From Bradyrhizobium cytisi (GTDB lineage: Bacteria > Pseudomonadota > Alphaproteobacteria > Rhizobiales > Xanthobacteraceae): 64,000 bases of DNA. Location of the stretch: positions 186,001-250,000 of the forward strand of contig NZ_VSSR01000042.1 in assembly GCF_008123515.1 (NCBI RefSeq), read 5' to 3'. Made by a program: the position numbers and the translations under genes. Each line of letters opens with the position of its first letter. Position 1 is the stretch's first letter. Below are positions 1-8,268 of this stretch, piece after piece. The notes beneath the pieces are model-generated. The model saw nothing but the letters and a program-made list of their open reading frames with translations, made no database searches and was not told the origin of the DNA.

Positions 1-107
1 CCACGGCGGCTCCAATGCCCGGGCGCGCGCGCCACCTCAGTTGATCTGAAGTCTTGCGGCCTGCCGGCCGCCAATGCCTTCACACCTCAACGCCCGTGGA
101 GAGTTTC

Positions 108-1109
108 ATGTTTATCCGTCACGCCGGCGTAGCCCTGTCGGGTCTTGCTGTCGCGCTCACTCCGCTGAGTGGAAGTGCCCACGAAATCGTCGGCAACCGC
201 TTCTTTCCGGCCACGCTAGGTATCGACGATCCAGGCGTAAACGACGAACTATCGCTACCCACGGTATCGAGCATCAAGACGGGTGACGATCCCCCGTTCC
301 GGCAGCGCGACTTCTCGGCAGAGTTTTCCAAACGGATCACCGAGGCCTTTGCGATCTCGGTCGGTACAACCTATAGCGTGCTCAGCCCACCCGGTGGTCC
401 GACGAGCACCGGCGCACACGGATTTCAAAATCTCGAAACCACGTTCAAGTACCGCATCTTCAGGGATCCCGCGCATGAATTCGTCATGTCGGTGGGGCTG
501 AACGTTGAATGGGGTGGTACGGGCGCGGACAGCGTCGGAGCAGATCCGTTCAATACCTACACGCCAACCATTTATTTCGGCAAAGGTCTTGGCGATCTAC
601 CCGACACCTTGTCATGGCTTCGGCCGGTCGCGATCACCGGCCAGGTTGGCTATTCGATACCGGGCAGGAACTCGACTACGACCTTCGGCATCGACCCCGA
701 CACTGGGGATGTAATAGCCGATACCGAATTCCATCCGCGGGTGCTCAACTGGGGTGGGACTATCCAGTACAGCATGCCCTATCTGAAATCCGCGGTGATC
801 GATCTTGGGCTGCCGGACTTCATTGATCATCTGATCCCGCTGGTTGAAGCGACATTGCAGACGCCGGTGGCGAATACCCTGACGTCGGGTACGATGACGA
901 CGGGCACTATCAACCCAGGAGTCATTTGGGTCGGGAGCACCTTTCAGGTAGGGGTCGAGGCGCTGATTCCGATCAATCGGCAAAGCGGGAGTCATGTCGG
1001 TGTGATCGGCCAGTTGCACCTCTATCTCGACGATATCGATCCGCGCGGGATCGGCAGGCCGATCTTCGGCGGTCCGGTCCAGTCCGCCAATCCCTTTGCA
1101 AGGAATTGA
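108..1109 (+). CDS. Putative outer-membrane beta-barrel protein of the copper locus
   Basis: 333 aa. The ATG at 108 is chosen over an upstream TTG because it follows GGAG (98-101) and opens directly into a signal peptide ending near GSA-HE. The mature part is rich in alternating aromatic and polar strands, as in a transmembrane barrel, and recalls the MetA-pathway/transporter-like barrel proteins of Proteobacteria. No catalytic motif is visible. It lies 2 bp ahead of copC and on the same strand as seven more copper-related genes, so an outer-membrane or periplasmic role in copper passage is inferred from context only. A general porin-like or sensor barrel is equally possible. Confidence 0.6.
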   Translation: MFIRHAGVALSGLAVALTPLSGSAHEIVGNRFFPATLGIDDPGVNDELSLPTVSSIKTGDDPPFRQRDFSAEFSKRITEAFAISVGTTYSVLSPPGGPTSTGAHGFQNLETTFKYRIFRDPAHEFVMSVGLNVEWGGTGADSVGADPFNTYTPTIYFGKGLGDLPDTLSWLRPVAITGQVGYSIPGRNSTTTFGIDPDTGDVIADTEFHPRVLNWGGTIQYSMPYLKSAVIDLGLPDFIDHLIPLVEATLQTPVANTLTSGTMTTGTINPGVIWVGSTFQVGVEALIPINRQSGSHVGVIGQLHLYLDDIDPRGIGRPIFGGPVQSANPFARN

Positions 1110-1111
1110 TC

Positions 1112-1480
1112 ATGCGACGTGCATCCCCAAATTGGATCATACCGTTGCTGGTCCTCTTCTTGGCTCCGCCGATGTCCGGCAAAGCGAGCGCCCACGCCTT
1201 TCTCGACCATGCGGAGCCGCGCGTCGGCAACAGGGTCGCGAGTGCTCCGCGCGAGGTGACGCTCTGGTTTACCCAGAAACTGGAGACAGCGTTCAGCTCG
1301 GTAACCGTCACAGGTCCCTCCGGGCAGCGCGTGGATGCCGGCAAGGCGCGCGTCAGCGGCAACCAGGTGTCGGTCTCGCTGAAATCAGGCGGCGCCGGTA
1401 CCTACCACGTGAACTGGCGCGTGCTGTCCGTGGATACCCATACGACCGATGGGAGCTTCACCTTCCAGGTCGGTCCTTGA
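1112..1480 (+). CDS. copC: CopC-type periplasmic copper-binding protein
   Basis: 122 aa. A signal peptide (about residues 1-28) ends at SA, leaving a mature N-terminus HAFLDHAEP; this N-terminal histidine is the copper(II) ligand of CopC proteins. The conserved C-terminal motif with D-T-H-T-T-D-G-S-F supplies further ligands. CopC is a single beta-sandwich that binds periplasmic copper and hands it to CopD. The gene starts 2 bp after the barrel gene and ends 14 bp before copD, so the three are probably co-transcribed. The length and the histidines fit a functional protein. Confidence 0.9.
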   Translation: MRRASPNWIIPLLVLFLAPPMSGKASAHAFLDHAEPRVGNRVASAPREVTLWFTQKLETAFSSVTVTGPSGQRVDAGKARVSGNQVSVSLKSGGAGTYHVNWRVLSVDTHTTDGSFTFQVGP

Positions 1481-1494
1481 GGACTTGATCGCCG

Positions 1495-2427
1495 ATGGAC
1501 TGGTCAGCACCGGACGCGCCGATGGTGGCGACGCGCGCCGTACACTTCGCTGCGACCGCGATCACGGTCGGGGATGTCATCTTTCGGGTCGTCATCGCTG
1601 TGCCGGCCTTGCGCACGGAAGCGACCGCGGCTGCTTCGTTCGGGACGCCGACCCTGCGCGTCTCCTGCCTCGGCCTTGGCGTTGCCGTAATCTCAGGCGC
1701 GATCTGGCTGTTGCTTCAGGCCGCCTCGATGAGCGGGATGCCGCTCCACGATGCGTTGTCCGCGGACGTGCTGTCGACAGTGATCCACGAAACGCAGTTC
1801 GGGCAGCTGACAACTGTTCGAGCCGGCTTTGCGATCTGTCTGGCAACCTGCCTCGTCTATGATCGCGTGGCGATCGCGCAATGGCTTGGATTTGCGGCCG
1901 CACTCGGATTTGCGGCAAGCCTCGCCTGGAGCGGCCATGCCGGCTCGACCCTCGGCGAGGCAGGCTACGTGCATCTCACTGCGGATGCGCTGCACCTGAT
2001 GGCGGCAGCAGCCTGGATCGGCGGCCTGGCATCGTTGATCCTGTTCCTGGATGCGGCCTATCGAAGCAAGGCGATCTCGCCGGTCCGCGACGTTGTGGGG
2101 CGATTTTCGATCATGGGCATGGTCAGCGTGGTAGCGCTCCTGCTCACGGGCCTCATCAACTCCTTCATCCTGGTCGGCTCGGTGCATGCGCTTATCGTCA
2201 CTGAGTATGGACGGCTGTTGCTGCTCAAGCTTGGCCTGTTCGCGCTTATGCTGATAATTGCCCTGATCAACCGGTTGGTGTTGGTGCCGCGGCTTGCCCC
2301 GTCCGGCAATGGCGCGTTGCGTCGGCTCGCGTGCAACAGCGCCATCGAGCTTGCTCTCGGTCTTGCCGTTCTCACCATTGTCGGGATCCTTGGCACGATG
2401 CACCCCGCGATACACCTCGTAAACTGA
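1495..2427 (+). CDS. copD: CopD family copper transport membrane protein
   Basis: 310 aa with about eight hydrophobic segments, no signal peptide and no soluble domain. The CopD signature region (helix with W-S-G-H-A, later H-L-M-A-A-A-W-I-G-G-L) places histidines in the membrane. CopD proteins are proposed to move copper from CopC across the inner membrane. It directly follows copC, the classical CopC/CopD partner order. A second CopD domain lies 4 kb downstream fused to its own CopC, so the locus has two CopC-CopD pairs. Confidence 0.88.
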   Translation: MDWSAPDAPMVATRAVHFAATAITVGDVIFRVVIAVPALRTEATAAASFGTPTLRVSCLGLGVAVISGAIWLLLQAASMSGMPLHDALSADVLSTVIHETQFGQLTTVRAGFAICLATCLVYDRVAIAQWLGFAAALGFAASLAWSGHAGSTLGEAGYVHLTADALHLMAAAAWIGGLASLILFLDAAYRSKAISPVRDVVGRFSIMGMVSVVALLLTGLINSFILVGSVHALIVTEYGRLLLLKLGLFALMLIIALINRLVLVPRLAPSGNGALRRLACNSAIELALGLAVLTIVGILGTMHPAIHLVN

Positions 2428-2519
2428 AAGCGACAGCACATGAGCTTGATCTCGGTCAATCGAATCGAAAAAGCGATCTCGACTCCGCGGCCGGCGGTGT
2501 TTAGTTAGTAAGCGAACGA

Positions 2520-2903
2520 ATGGTTCGGCGGATGCGCGCTCGGCTGCAAAAATTCCTACCGGTTGTCCTGCTCGCTTTGGTGATGCAGGTGCTGGCGCCG
2601 ATTGCCGCCTGTTGGGCGGCCGGCCAGGCCGTTGCCGATCCGCTTGGCACCGGCGTTATCTGCCACAGCGTCAGCGAGCAGGGTACTCCGAACGACCAGA
2701 ACGCGCCGACCGCGCATGCCGGCGCCTGCGCGCTGTGCTGTCTGGCGCAGGCTAACGCATCGTTCGATTCGCCGCCGCACGCGGTGCTCTCCGTCCCCTT
2801 CCGCCACGCCGAGCGCGTGGTGTGGCACGAGGCGGATGCGTCCGCTGTCGCTGCCCATAAGGGCTCAAGCGCCCAGGCGCGGGGACCTCCCCACTTTTCC
2901 TGA
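2520..2903 (+). CDS. DUF2946-like secreted protein with clustered cysteines
   Basis: 127 aa. It has an N-terminal hydrophobic segment (about residues 12-32), then a motif G-A-C-A-L-C-C-L-A-Q preceded by histidines, and a histidine-containing tail. DUF2946 proteins are small secreted or membrane proteins often found beside TonB receptors and copper genes; a metal-binding role is suspected but unproven. A later ATG (2532) would trim four residues. It sits 93 bp after copD and 88 bp before the TonB receptor start. The cysteines CxxCC and the neighbours support metal binding by inference. Confidence 0.65.
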   Translation: MVRRMRARLQKFLPVVLLALVMQVLAPIAACWAAGQAVADPLGTGVICHSVSEQGTPNDQNAPTAHAGACALCCLAQANASFDSPPHAVLSVPFRHAERVVWHEADASAVAAHKGSSAQARGPPHFS

Positions 2904-2990
2904 CGACCCCTCGTGATCGCCGCGGTTGATCCGTTGGCGATTGATGCTGTCGAATGGCCGGAAGAGAAAGCCGGCGTCAGGAATCCCGAG

Positions 2991-5444
2991 ATGTTACCTC
3001 GTCATGCCCGCTGCGGCGTGAGTGTCGTTGCCATTCAGGCTGCGCTGCTCGCCTCGTCGAGTGACGTTTTCGCCCAGAGCAGCCCAAAGGAGCTGCCCGC
3101 GGTGACCGTCGATGCACCCGCGGCGGTAAAACCCAAGCCGCGCAAGCCGGCGGTGCAAACCGCTGGCGCCAGGAGAAATTTGGCAAAGCCTGCGGTCGAG
3201 CGACCGACCTCGGTCGCGGCTGACCAGGGCGCGGGCGGCGTCCGGGCGTCGCTGGATCAGCCGGCGGCGGTAACCCGCTATCAACTGCCGCAGCGGTCCT
3301 TCAGCATCACGGCAAAGCAGGTCGACGAGACCATCAACCTCAAGGACCCCGAGGACGCCGTCAAATACATGCCGAGCCTGTTCGTGCGGAAGCGCAATGA
3401 CGGTGACAATCAGGCAGTGCTCGCGACGCGAAGCTGGGGCCTGAACTCGAGTGCGCGGACGCTGATCTATTACGATGACCTCCTGATCTCGGCGCTGATC
3501 GGCAACAACAACTCCGGCGCCTCGCCGAAATGGAACTTGATCTCTCCCGAGGCGATCGGGCGGGTCGATTTCCTCAACGGTCCGTTCGCGGCCGCCTATC
3601 CCGGCAATTCCATCGGCGGTGTTCTGCTGATCACCTCGAAGATGCCGGAAAAGCCGTTTGCGGTGGCCAAGGAAACCGTCTCGGTGATGCCGTGGAATCA
3701 ATACGGCACCAAAGACACCTATTTAACCAGCCAGACCAGCGCCGCCGCAGGCAATCGCGATGGCAAGCTGTCCTGGCTTGTCAGCGCGAACTATCTCGAT
3801 AGCTACCAGCAGCCGCTGACATATACGACCAACGCCTCGTTCCCGGCCGGCACGACCGGTGGTTTTGCCGCACTCAACAAGACCGGTGGCGTTGCCAACG
3901 TCGTTGGCACCGGCACGCTGGCGCATTCGCAGCAGACTTCCGGCAATCTGCGGCTCGCCTACGACATCACGCCACTGGTGCAGGCGACGTATTCGCTCGG
4001 CATCTGGAACAATCACCAAACCTCCGATCCGCAGACCTATCTCAGATCGACCGCAACGGACTTGCCGACGTTCGGCAGCATCAGCAGCTTTGCGAGCAGC
4101 AAGTACACCTGGGATCAGCTCCATATGAGCAACGCCGTCTCGCTCAAAAGCGATACCAAGGGCGTATTCGATTTCGACCTTGCCGCGTCGAGCTACAATT
4201 ATCTCCAGGATACCCTCATCAATCCCTTTACTGTGGTGCCGTCGCCGGGCCTTGGCTATTCGTTGAACGGCAAGGCGACGCGGATGGACGGCACCAACTG
4301 GCAGAACGCCGAAGCTAAGGGCATCTGGCGTCCGTTCGGAATCGATGGTCCGCACGAGATCAGCTTCGGCGCGCACGGCGACCGCTACCGGCTCGAGAAC
4401 CCCGTTTATGCCTCGACCGTCTGGTTCAATGCGCCCTCAGCGGGCAACGGCCAGCTGTATTCGACCGGTGTCGGCGAGACGCGCACCGAAGCTCTCTGGG
4501 TACAGGATGCCTGGAAGATCACTCCGATCGTCAAGCTGACGCTCGGTGGACGGCTGGAGAGCTGGCAGGCGGTCGAGGGTTTCAATCTCAACACCACGAC
4601 GACCAGCGCCGGTGTCGTCACGTCGGCAGTGCCGACGTGGCAGCCGGGCCTGTCCTCGACGAATTTCTCGCCGAAGGCGTCGTTGTCGTTCGATCCCAAC
4701 AAGGACTGGAATGTTACTGCGAATTTCGGTGAAGCCTACCGCTATCCGACGGTGACCGAGCTCTACCAGAACATCAGCGTGGGCGGCGTCACCTATCTCG
4801 CCAATCCGCTGCTGTCACCAGAGCAGGACTTCACCGGCGAGCTCAATCTCGAGCGGCGCTGGGCCGATGGGCGGGTGCGGCTCACTGTGTTCGGCGAGCG
4901 GACCAACAATGCGCTGATTTCGCAATCGACTACGGTGACCGACGCGAGAGGGGCGCAGTCGGTGCAGACGGCGGTCAGCAACGTCGCGGCCGTTCGCATG
5001 CAGGGCGTCGAACTGTCGGCTAACAAGGACAATGTGGTGGTGAACGGCCTGCAAGTCTTCGGCAGCGTCACTTACGTCGATTCCAGAATCATCTCCGATC
5101 CGAACTGGAAGGGACCGACCAGTGTCGTCGGCAAGCGCGTACCTTTCGTGCCTGACTGGCGCGCCAAGTTCGGCGTGACCTATCGGCCGAACGACAGTTG
5201 GGCCTATACGGTTGCGGCGCGCTACAGCGGCAAGCAGTATTCGACGCTGGACAACTCGGATATCATCCCGCACGTCTACGGCGCCTTCGATAACTTTTTT
5301 GTTGTGGACTTGAAGATCCACTACAACGCGACGAAGAATTTCGCGTTCGACTTCGGCATCGATAATCTCTTCAACGCGCAATACTTCCTGTTCCATCCAT
5401 TCCCGGGACGAACTTTCGTTCTCGCCGGCAAGTACACGTTCTGA
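2991..5444 (+). CDS. TonB-dependent outer-membrane receptor, probably for a copper complex
   Basis: 817 aa. The ATG at 2991 is preferred over an in-frame GTG at 2913 because it opens the signal peptide (ends near VFAQ). A proline/lysine-rich stretch follows, then the plug domain (about residues 100-210, with V-K-Y-M-P-S-L-F-V-R-K-R and D-F-L-N-G-P-F-A-A-A-Y-P-G-N-S), and a 22-strand barrel ending in the aromatic K-Y-T-F. Such receptors take up metal chelates with energy from TonB. The position between DUF2946 and PCu(A)C genes makes copper or a copper chelate the likely cargo; the substrate itself cannot be read from sequence. Confidence 0.85.
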   Translation: MLPRHARCGVSVVAIQAALLASSSDVFAQSSPKELPAVTVDAPAAVKPKPRKPAVQTAGARRNLAKPAVERPTSVAADQGAGGVRASLDQPAAVTRYQLPQRSFSITAKQVDETINLKDPEDAVKYMPSLFVRKRNDGDNQAVLATRSWGLNSSARTLIYYDDLLISALIGNNNSGASPKWNLISPEAIGRVDFLNGPFAAAYPGNSIGGVLLITSKMPEKPFAVAKETVSVMPWNQYGTKDTYLTSQTSAAAGNRDGKLSWLVSANYLDSYQQPLTYTTNASFPAGTTGGFAALNKTGGVANVVGTGTLAHSQQTSGNLRLAYDITPLVQATYSLGIWNNHQTSDPQTYLRSTATDLPTFGSISSFASSKYTWDQLHMSNAVSLKSDTKGVFDFDLAASSYNYLQDTLINPFTVVPSPGLGYSLNGKATRMDGTNWQNAEAKGIWRPFGIDGPHEISFGAHGDRYRLENPVYASTVWFNAPSAGNGQLYSTGVGETRTEALWVQDAWKITPIVKLTLGGRLESWQAVEGFNLNTTTTSAGVVTSAVPTWQPGLSSTNFSPKASLSFDPNKDWNVTANFGEAYRYPTVTELYQNISVGGVTYLANPLLSPEQDFTGELNLERRWADGRVRLTVFGERTNNALISQSTTVTDARGAQSVQTAVSNVAAVRMQGVELSANKDNVVVNGLQVFGSVTYVDSRIISDPNWKGPTSVVGKRVPFVPDWRAKFGVTYRPNDSWAYTVAARYSGKQYSTLDNSDIIPHVYGAFDNFFVVDLKIHYNATKNFAFDFGIDNLFNAQYFLFHPFPGRTFVLAGKYTF

Positions 5445-5485
5445 CGGGTGGTACCCCCTCAATGGCGACAAGAAAGGCAATCAAC

Positions 5486-6010
5486 ATGAACACACTCTCA
5501 CGCATTTTCGCGCTCGCAGTGCTCTCGGCGGTCGTGATCGCGGTGCCGGTCCGCGCCGAGGACGTCAAGGCGGGCGATCTCGTCATCACCCAGGGCTGGA
5601 GCCGGGCGACCCCGAGCGGCGCGAAAGTCGCCGGCGGTTTCCTGACCATCGAGAACAAGGGCACGGCGCCCGACAAGCTCGTCAAAGTGACCGCCGAGAT
5701 CGCGGGCAAGGCCGAGGTCCACGAAATGACGATGGACAATGGCGTGATGAAGATGCGCCCGCTCGACAAGGGGCTCGTTATCGGGCCGGGCAAGACCGTG
5801 AAGCTCGCCCCGGGCGGCTATCATCTGATGCTCCAAGAGCTCAAGGGCCCCTTCAAGGAGGGCGAGAAGGTGGCGGTGACGCTCGAATTCGAGAAGGCCG
5901 GTAAGGTCGCCGTCGCGCTCGACGTCCAGGGCGTCGGCGCGCAGGCGCCCGGCGGCGGCGGAAGCATGATGATGAAGAAAATGCCCGACCATTCGGGAAT
6001 GAAAATGTGA
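5486..6010 (+). CDS. PCu(A)C family periplasmic copper chaperone
   Basis: 174 aa. The ATG at 5486 has AGAAAGG about 10 nt upstream and begins the signal peptide, so it is preferred to the ATG at 5462. The fold has the family's copper site H-x-M ... M ... H-x-M: V-H-E-M-T-M, then M-K-M, then Y-H-L-M. The C-terminal tail is Met/His rich (M-M-M-K-K-M-P-D-H-S-G-M-K-M), which probably gives an additional copper site. PCu(A)C proteins carry Cu(I) to cytochrome oxidase CuA or CuB centres. It sits between the TonB receptor and the YcnI-like gene. Confidence 0.9.
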   Translation: MNTLSRIFALAVLSAVVIAVPVRAEDVKAGDLVITQGWSRATPSGAKVAGGFLTIENKGTAPDKLVKVTAEIAGKAEVHEMTMDNGVMKMRPLDKGLVIGPGKTVKLAPGGYHLMLQELKGPFKEGEKVAVTLEFEKAGKVAVALDVQGVGAQAPGGGGSMMMKKMPDHSGMKM

Positions 6011-6041
6011 CGCGTGTGATCTAAACCCCGGGAGATCGAGC

Positions 6042-6560
6042 ATGTCGAAGACACCCTGGCTGATCCTGATGGCTGCGCTCGCCGCATCGCCTGCGGCGGC
6101 ACATGTCTATCTGGAAGGCAAGCAGGCCACGGTCGGTGCGTCCTATAAGGCCGTCTTCGCCGTGCCGCACGGCTGCTCCGGCTCGCCGACGGTCAAGATC
6201 CGCGTGCAGATCCCCGACGGAGTCATCGCGGTGAAGCCGATGCCGAAGGCTGGTTGGAACGTTGATGTCGTCGAGGGCCAGTATGCCAGTGCGTACGACT
6301 ATCACGGCAACAAGCTGACCTCCGGCGTGAAGGAAGTGGTCTGGTCCGGCGGCAAGCTGCCGGACCACAATTACGACGAGTTCGTCGTCAGCAGCTTCCT
6401 CACCGACAGCCTGAAGCCCAACACCACGCTGTATTTTCCGGTGGTGCAGGAATGCGAGAAGGGTGTCAGCCGCTGGATCGAAATCCCGGCGGAAGAGGCA
6501 GGGCCATCGCATGAGGGCAAGTCGCCGGCGCCGGGCGTGAAACTCTTGCCAAAGCCGTAA
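6042..6560 (+). CDS. YcnI-like DUF1775 copper-binding protein
   Basis: 172 aa. The signal peptide is cleaved after PAAA, exposing an N-terminal histidine (HVYLEG), which is the copper(II) ligand of the monohistidine brace described for YcnI proteins. The DUF1775 body shows V-P-H-G-C-x-G-S-P-T, W-N-V-D-V-V and V-V-W-S-G-G. No C-terminal transmembrane anchor is seen, unlike Bacillus YcnI. The stop overlaps the start of the following CopC-CopD fusion by one base (TAATG), so the two are translationally linked, as ycnI and ycnJ are neighbours in other bacteria. Confidence 0.87.
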   Translation: MSKTPWLILMAALAASPAAAHVYLEGKQATVGASYKAVFAVPHGCSGSPTVKIRVQIPDGVIAVKPMPKAGWNVDVVEGQYASAYDYHGNKLTSGVKEVVWSGGKLPDHNYDEFVVSSFLTDSLKPNTTLYFPVVQECEKGVSRWIEIPAEEAGPSHEGKSPAPGVKLLPKP

Positions 6561-8122
6561 TGCGTCTTCTTGCTGCGCTCGCGACACTGCTCGTGCTGGT
6601 TGGCTATTCGACCGGCGCGTCGGCGCATGCGGCGCTGATCTCGGTCGAGCCGACGAGTGGCAGCCTCCTACAGAGCGCGCCGAAGGCGGTTGAGCTGCGC
6701 TTCAACGAGGCGGTGACACCCGGCGCGATCCAGCTGATCGACGGCGCGGGCAGGGCGCGCGATGATGCGCGCGTCACGACATCCGGCGAGAGCATTTCGG
6801 TTGCGATGCCGCCGGACCTGCCGCAGGGCACGGTGGTCGTGAGCTACCGGGTAATCTCGCAGGACGGCCATCCCGTCGCGGGATCCGTGATCTTCTCGAT
6901 CGGTGCGCCCACCGCAACGAAGCCGCCCGCCAATGCGGATGGCCGGCTGAACGCGCTGATCTGGCTGTCGCGGATCGGTCTCTATCTCGGGCTGTTTGTC
7001 GGTGTCGGCGGCGTATTCTTTGCCCGCTGGATTTCGCGGTCAATGGCGGGGATGGGCGCGCCGCGCGCCGCGCTGCTTGTCGGTCTCCCAAGCGCAATTG
7101 TCTCGCTGGGCGTGTTGGGTCTCGATCTCCTTGGCCTGCCGCCGGCAGCACTCGTGACGGCGGCTCCCTGGACCGTCGCATTCGTCACCAGCGCCGGCCC
7201 AGCCTTGCTCGTCGCCATTGCGGCGATGCTGCTCGCGCTGATGGCGCTGGGCCGCGCGTGGCATGCGCGCGCTCTTGCGGCGGTCGCGTTCGCTGGCGTC
7301 GGCCTGTCGCTCGCCATGACCGGGCACGCCGCAACGGCGCCGCCGGAGGTGCCGACGCGGCCGGCGATCTTCTTCCATGGCCTTGCGGTTGCATTTTGGA
7401 TCGGCGCGCTGGCGCCGCTAGCAGCGCTGCTGTCGAAGCCGACGCCGGCGGTGCTGCCGCTACTGAACCGCTTCTCGCGCATCGCCATGCCGGTGGTCGC
7501 CGCGCTGGCGTTGACCGGGCTCACGCTTGCAATCATCCAGCTCGAAAAGCCGTCAGCGCTGGTCGAGACGAGCTACGGACTCATTCTGTCAGTCAAATTG
7601 GCTCTGGTTTTATCCCTGCTTGGGCTCGCCGCGCTCAATCGCACTCGGCTGACGCCGGCGCTGGCGAAGGACCAAAGGGCCGCGCCCGCGCTCAGGCGCT
7701 CGATCCTGTTCGAATGCGGGGTCGCGCTCGGCATCTTTGCCGTCGTCGCCGGTTGGCGCTTCACGCCGCCGCCGCGGACCATCCTCCCGGAGACGCCGCT
7801 GGCGATCCACATCCATACCGACAAGGCGATGTTCCAGGTGCTGGTGTCCCCCGGCAAGGCCGGCGTGGACGATTTCGTGCTTCAGCTCATGACCGGCGAG
7901 GCGACGCCGCTGAAGGTCAAGGAGGCGACGCTGACGCTCAGCCTGCCCGAGCGCGGTATCGAGCCGATGGAACGCGACGCCGAGCTGGGACCAGACGGCT
8001 ATTGGCACGTGCGCAAAGTCGAGCTGCCCTTCGCCGGCCGCTGGCATGTGCGGATCGATGCGCTGGTGACCGATTTCGAGAAAGTCACTCTCGAGGACGA
8101 GCTCGAGGTCGCGCCGCGTTAA
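6560..8122 (+). CDS. CopC-CopD fusion copper transport protein (YcnJ-like)
   Basis: 520 aa. An N-terminal signal peptide leads to a CopC domain starting with histidine (HAALISVEP) and ending with S-Q-D-G-H-P-V-A-G-S, about residues 24-118. About eight transmembrane helices of a CopD domain follow (about 130-400), and then a soluble C-terminal domain (about 405-520) resembling the extra YtkA-like domain of YcnJ proteins. It is presumed to import copper. It is the last gene of the copper run and is followed by a terminator. A separate copC-copD pair lies upstream, so the two systems may differ in affinity or direction. Confidence 0.87.
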   Translation: MRLLAALATLLVLVGYSTGASAHAALISVEPTSGSLLQSAPKAVELRFNEAVTPGAIQLIDGAGRARDDARVTTSGESISVAMPPDLPQGTVVVSYRVISQDGHPVAGSVIFSIGAPTATKPPANADGRLNALIWLSRIGLYLGLFVGVGGVFFARWISRSMAGMGAPRAALLVGLPSAIVSLGVLGLDLLGLPPAALVTAAPWTVAFVTSAGPALLVAIAAMLLALMALGRAWHARALAAVAFAGVGLSLAMTGHAATAPPEVPTRPAIFFHGLAVAFWIGALAPLAALLSKPTPAVLPLLNRFSRIAMPVVAALALTGLTLAIIQLEKPSALVETSYGLILSVKLALVLSLLGLAALNRTRLTPALAKDQRAAPALRRSILFECGVALGIFAVVAGWRFTPPPRTILPETPLAIHIHTDKAMFQVLVSPGKAGVDDFVLQLMTGEATPLKVKEATLTLSLPERGIEPMERDAELGPDGYWHVRKVELPFAGRWHVRIDALVTDFEKVTLEDELEVAPR

Positions 8123-8173
8123 GTCGGCAGGGTTCAACTCGAACCTGAAGTCGACGGAAAAATGACAGGAATT

Positions 8174-8194
8174 CCGCCGCGTTAGCGGCTTTTC
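8174..8194 (+). terminator. Rho-independent terminator after the copper locus
   Basis: The stem GCCGC (8176-8180), loop GTTA and stem GCGGC (8185-8189) are followed by TTTT. It lies 52 bp after the CopC-CopD fusion and 75 bp before proS, so it separates the copper genes from proS. Confidence 0.65.
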
Positions 8195-8268
8195 CTCATT
8201 CCCGGTCTTGTGTTTTCGCTTCCAATCCGGTTTCACTGCGGGCCACCACTGATTCCCAGAGTCTTGCC

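Noticed and set aside
8149..8163. T-arm-like sequence near 8130-8145 (GGTTCAACTCGAACC)
   Set aside because: No tRNA body surrounds it; it is a short dyad in the gap after the CopC-CopD fusion.
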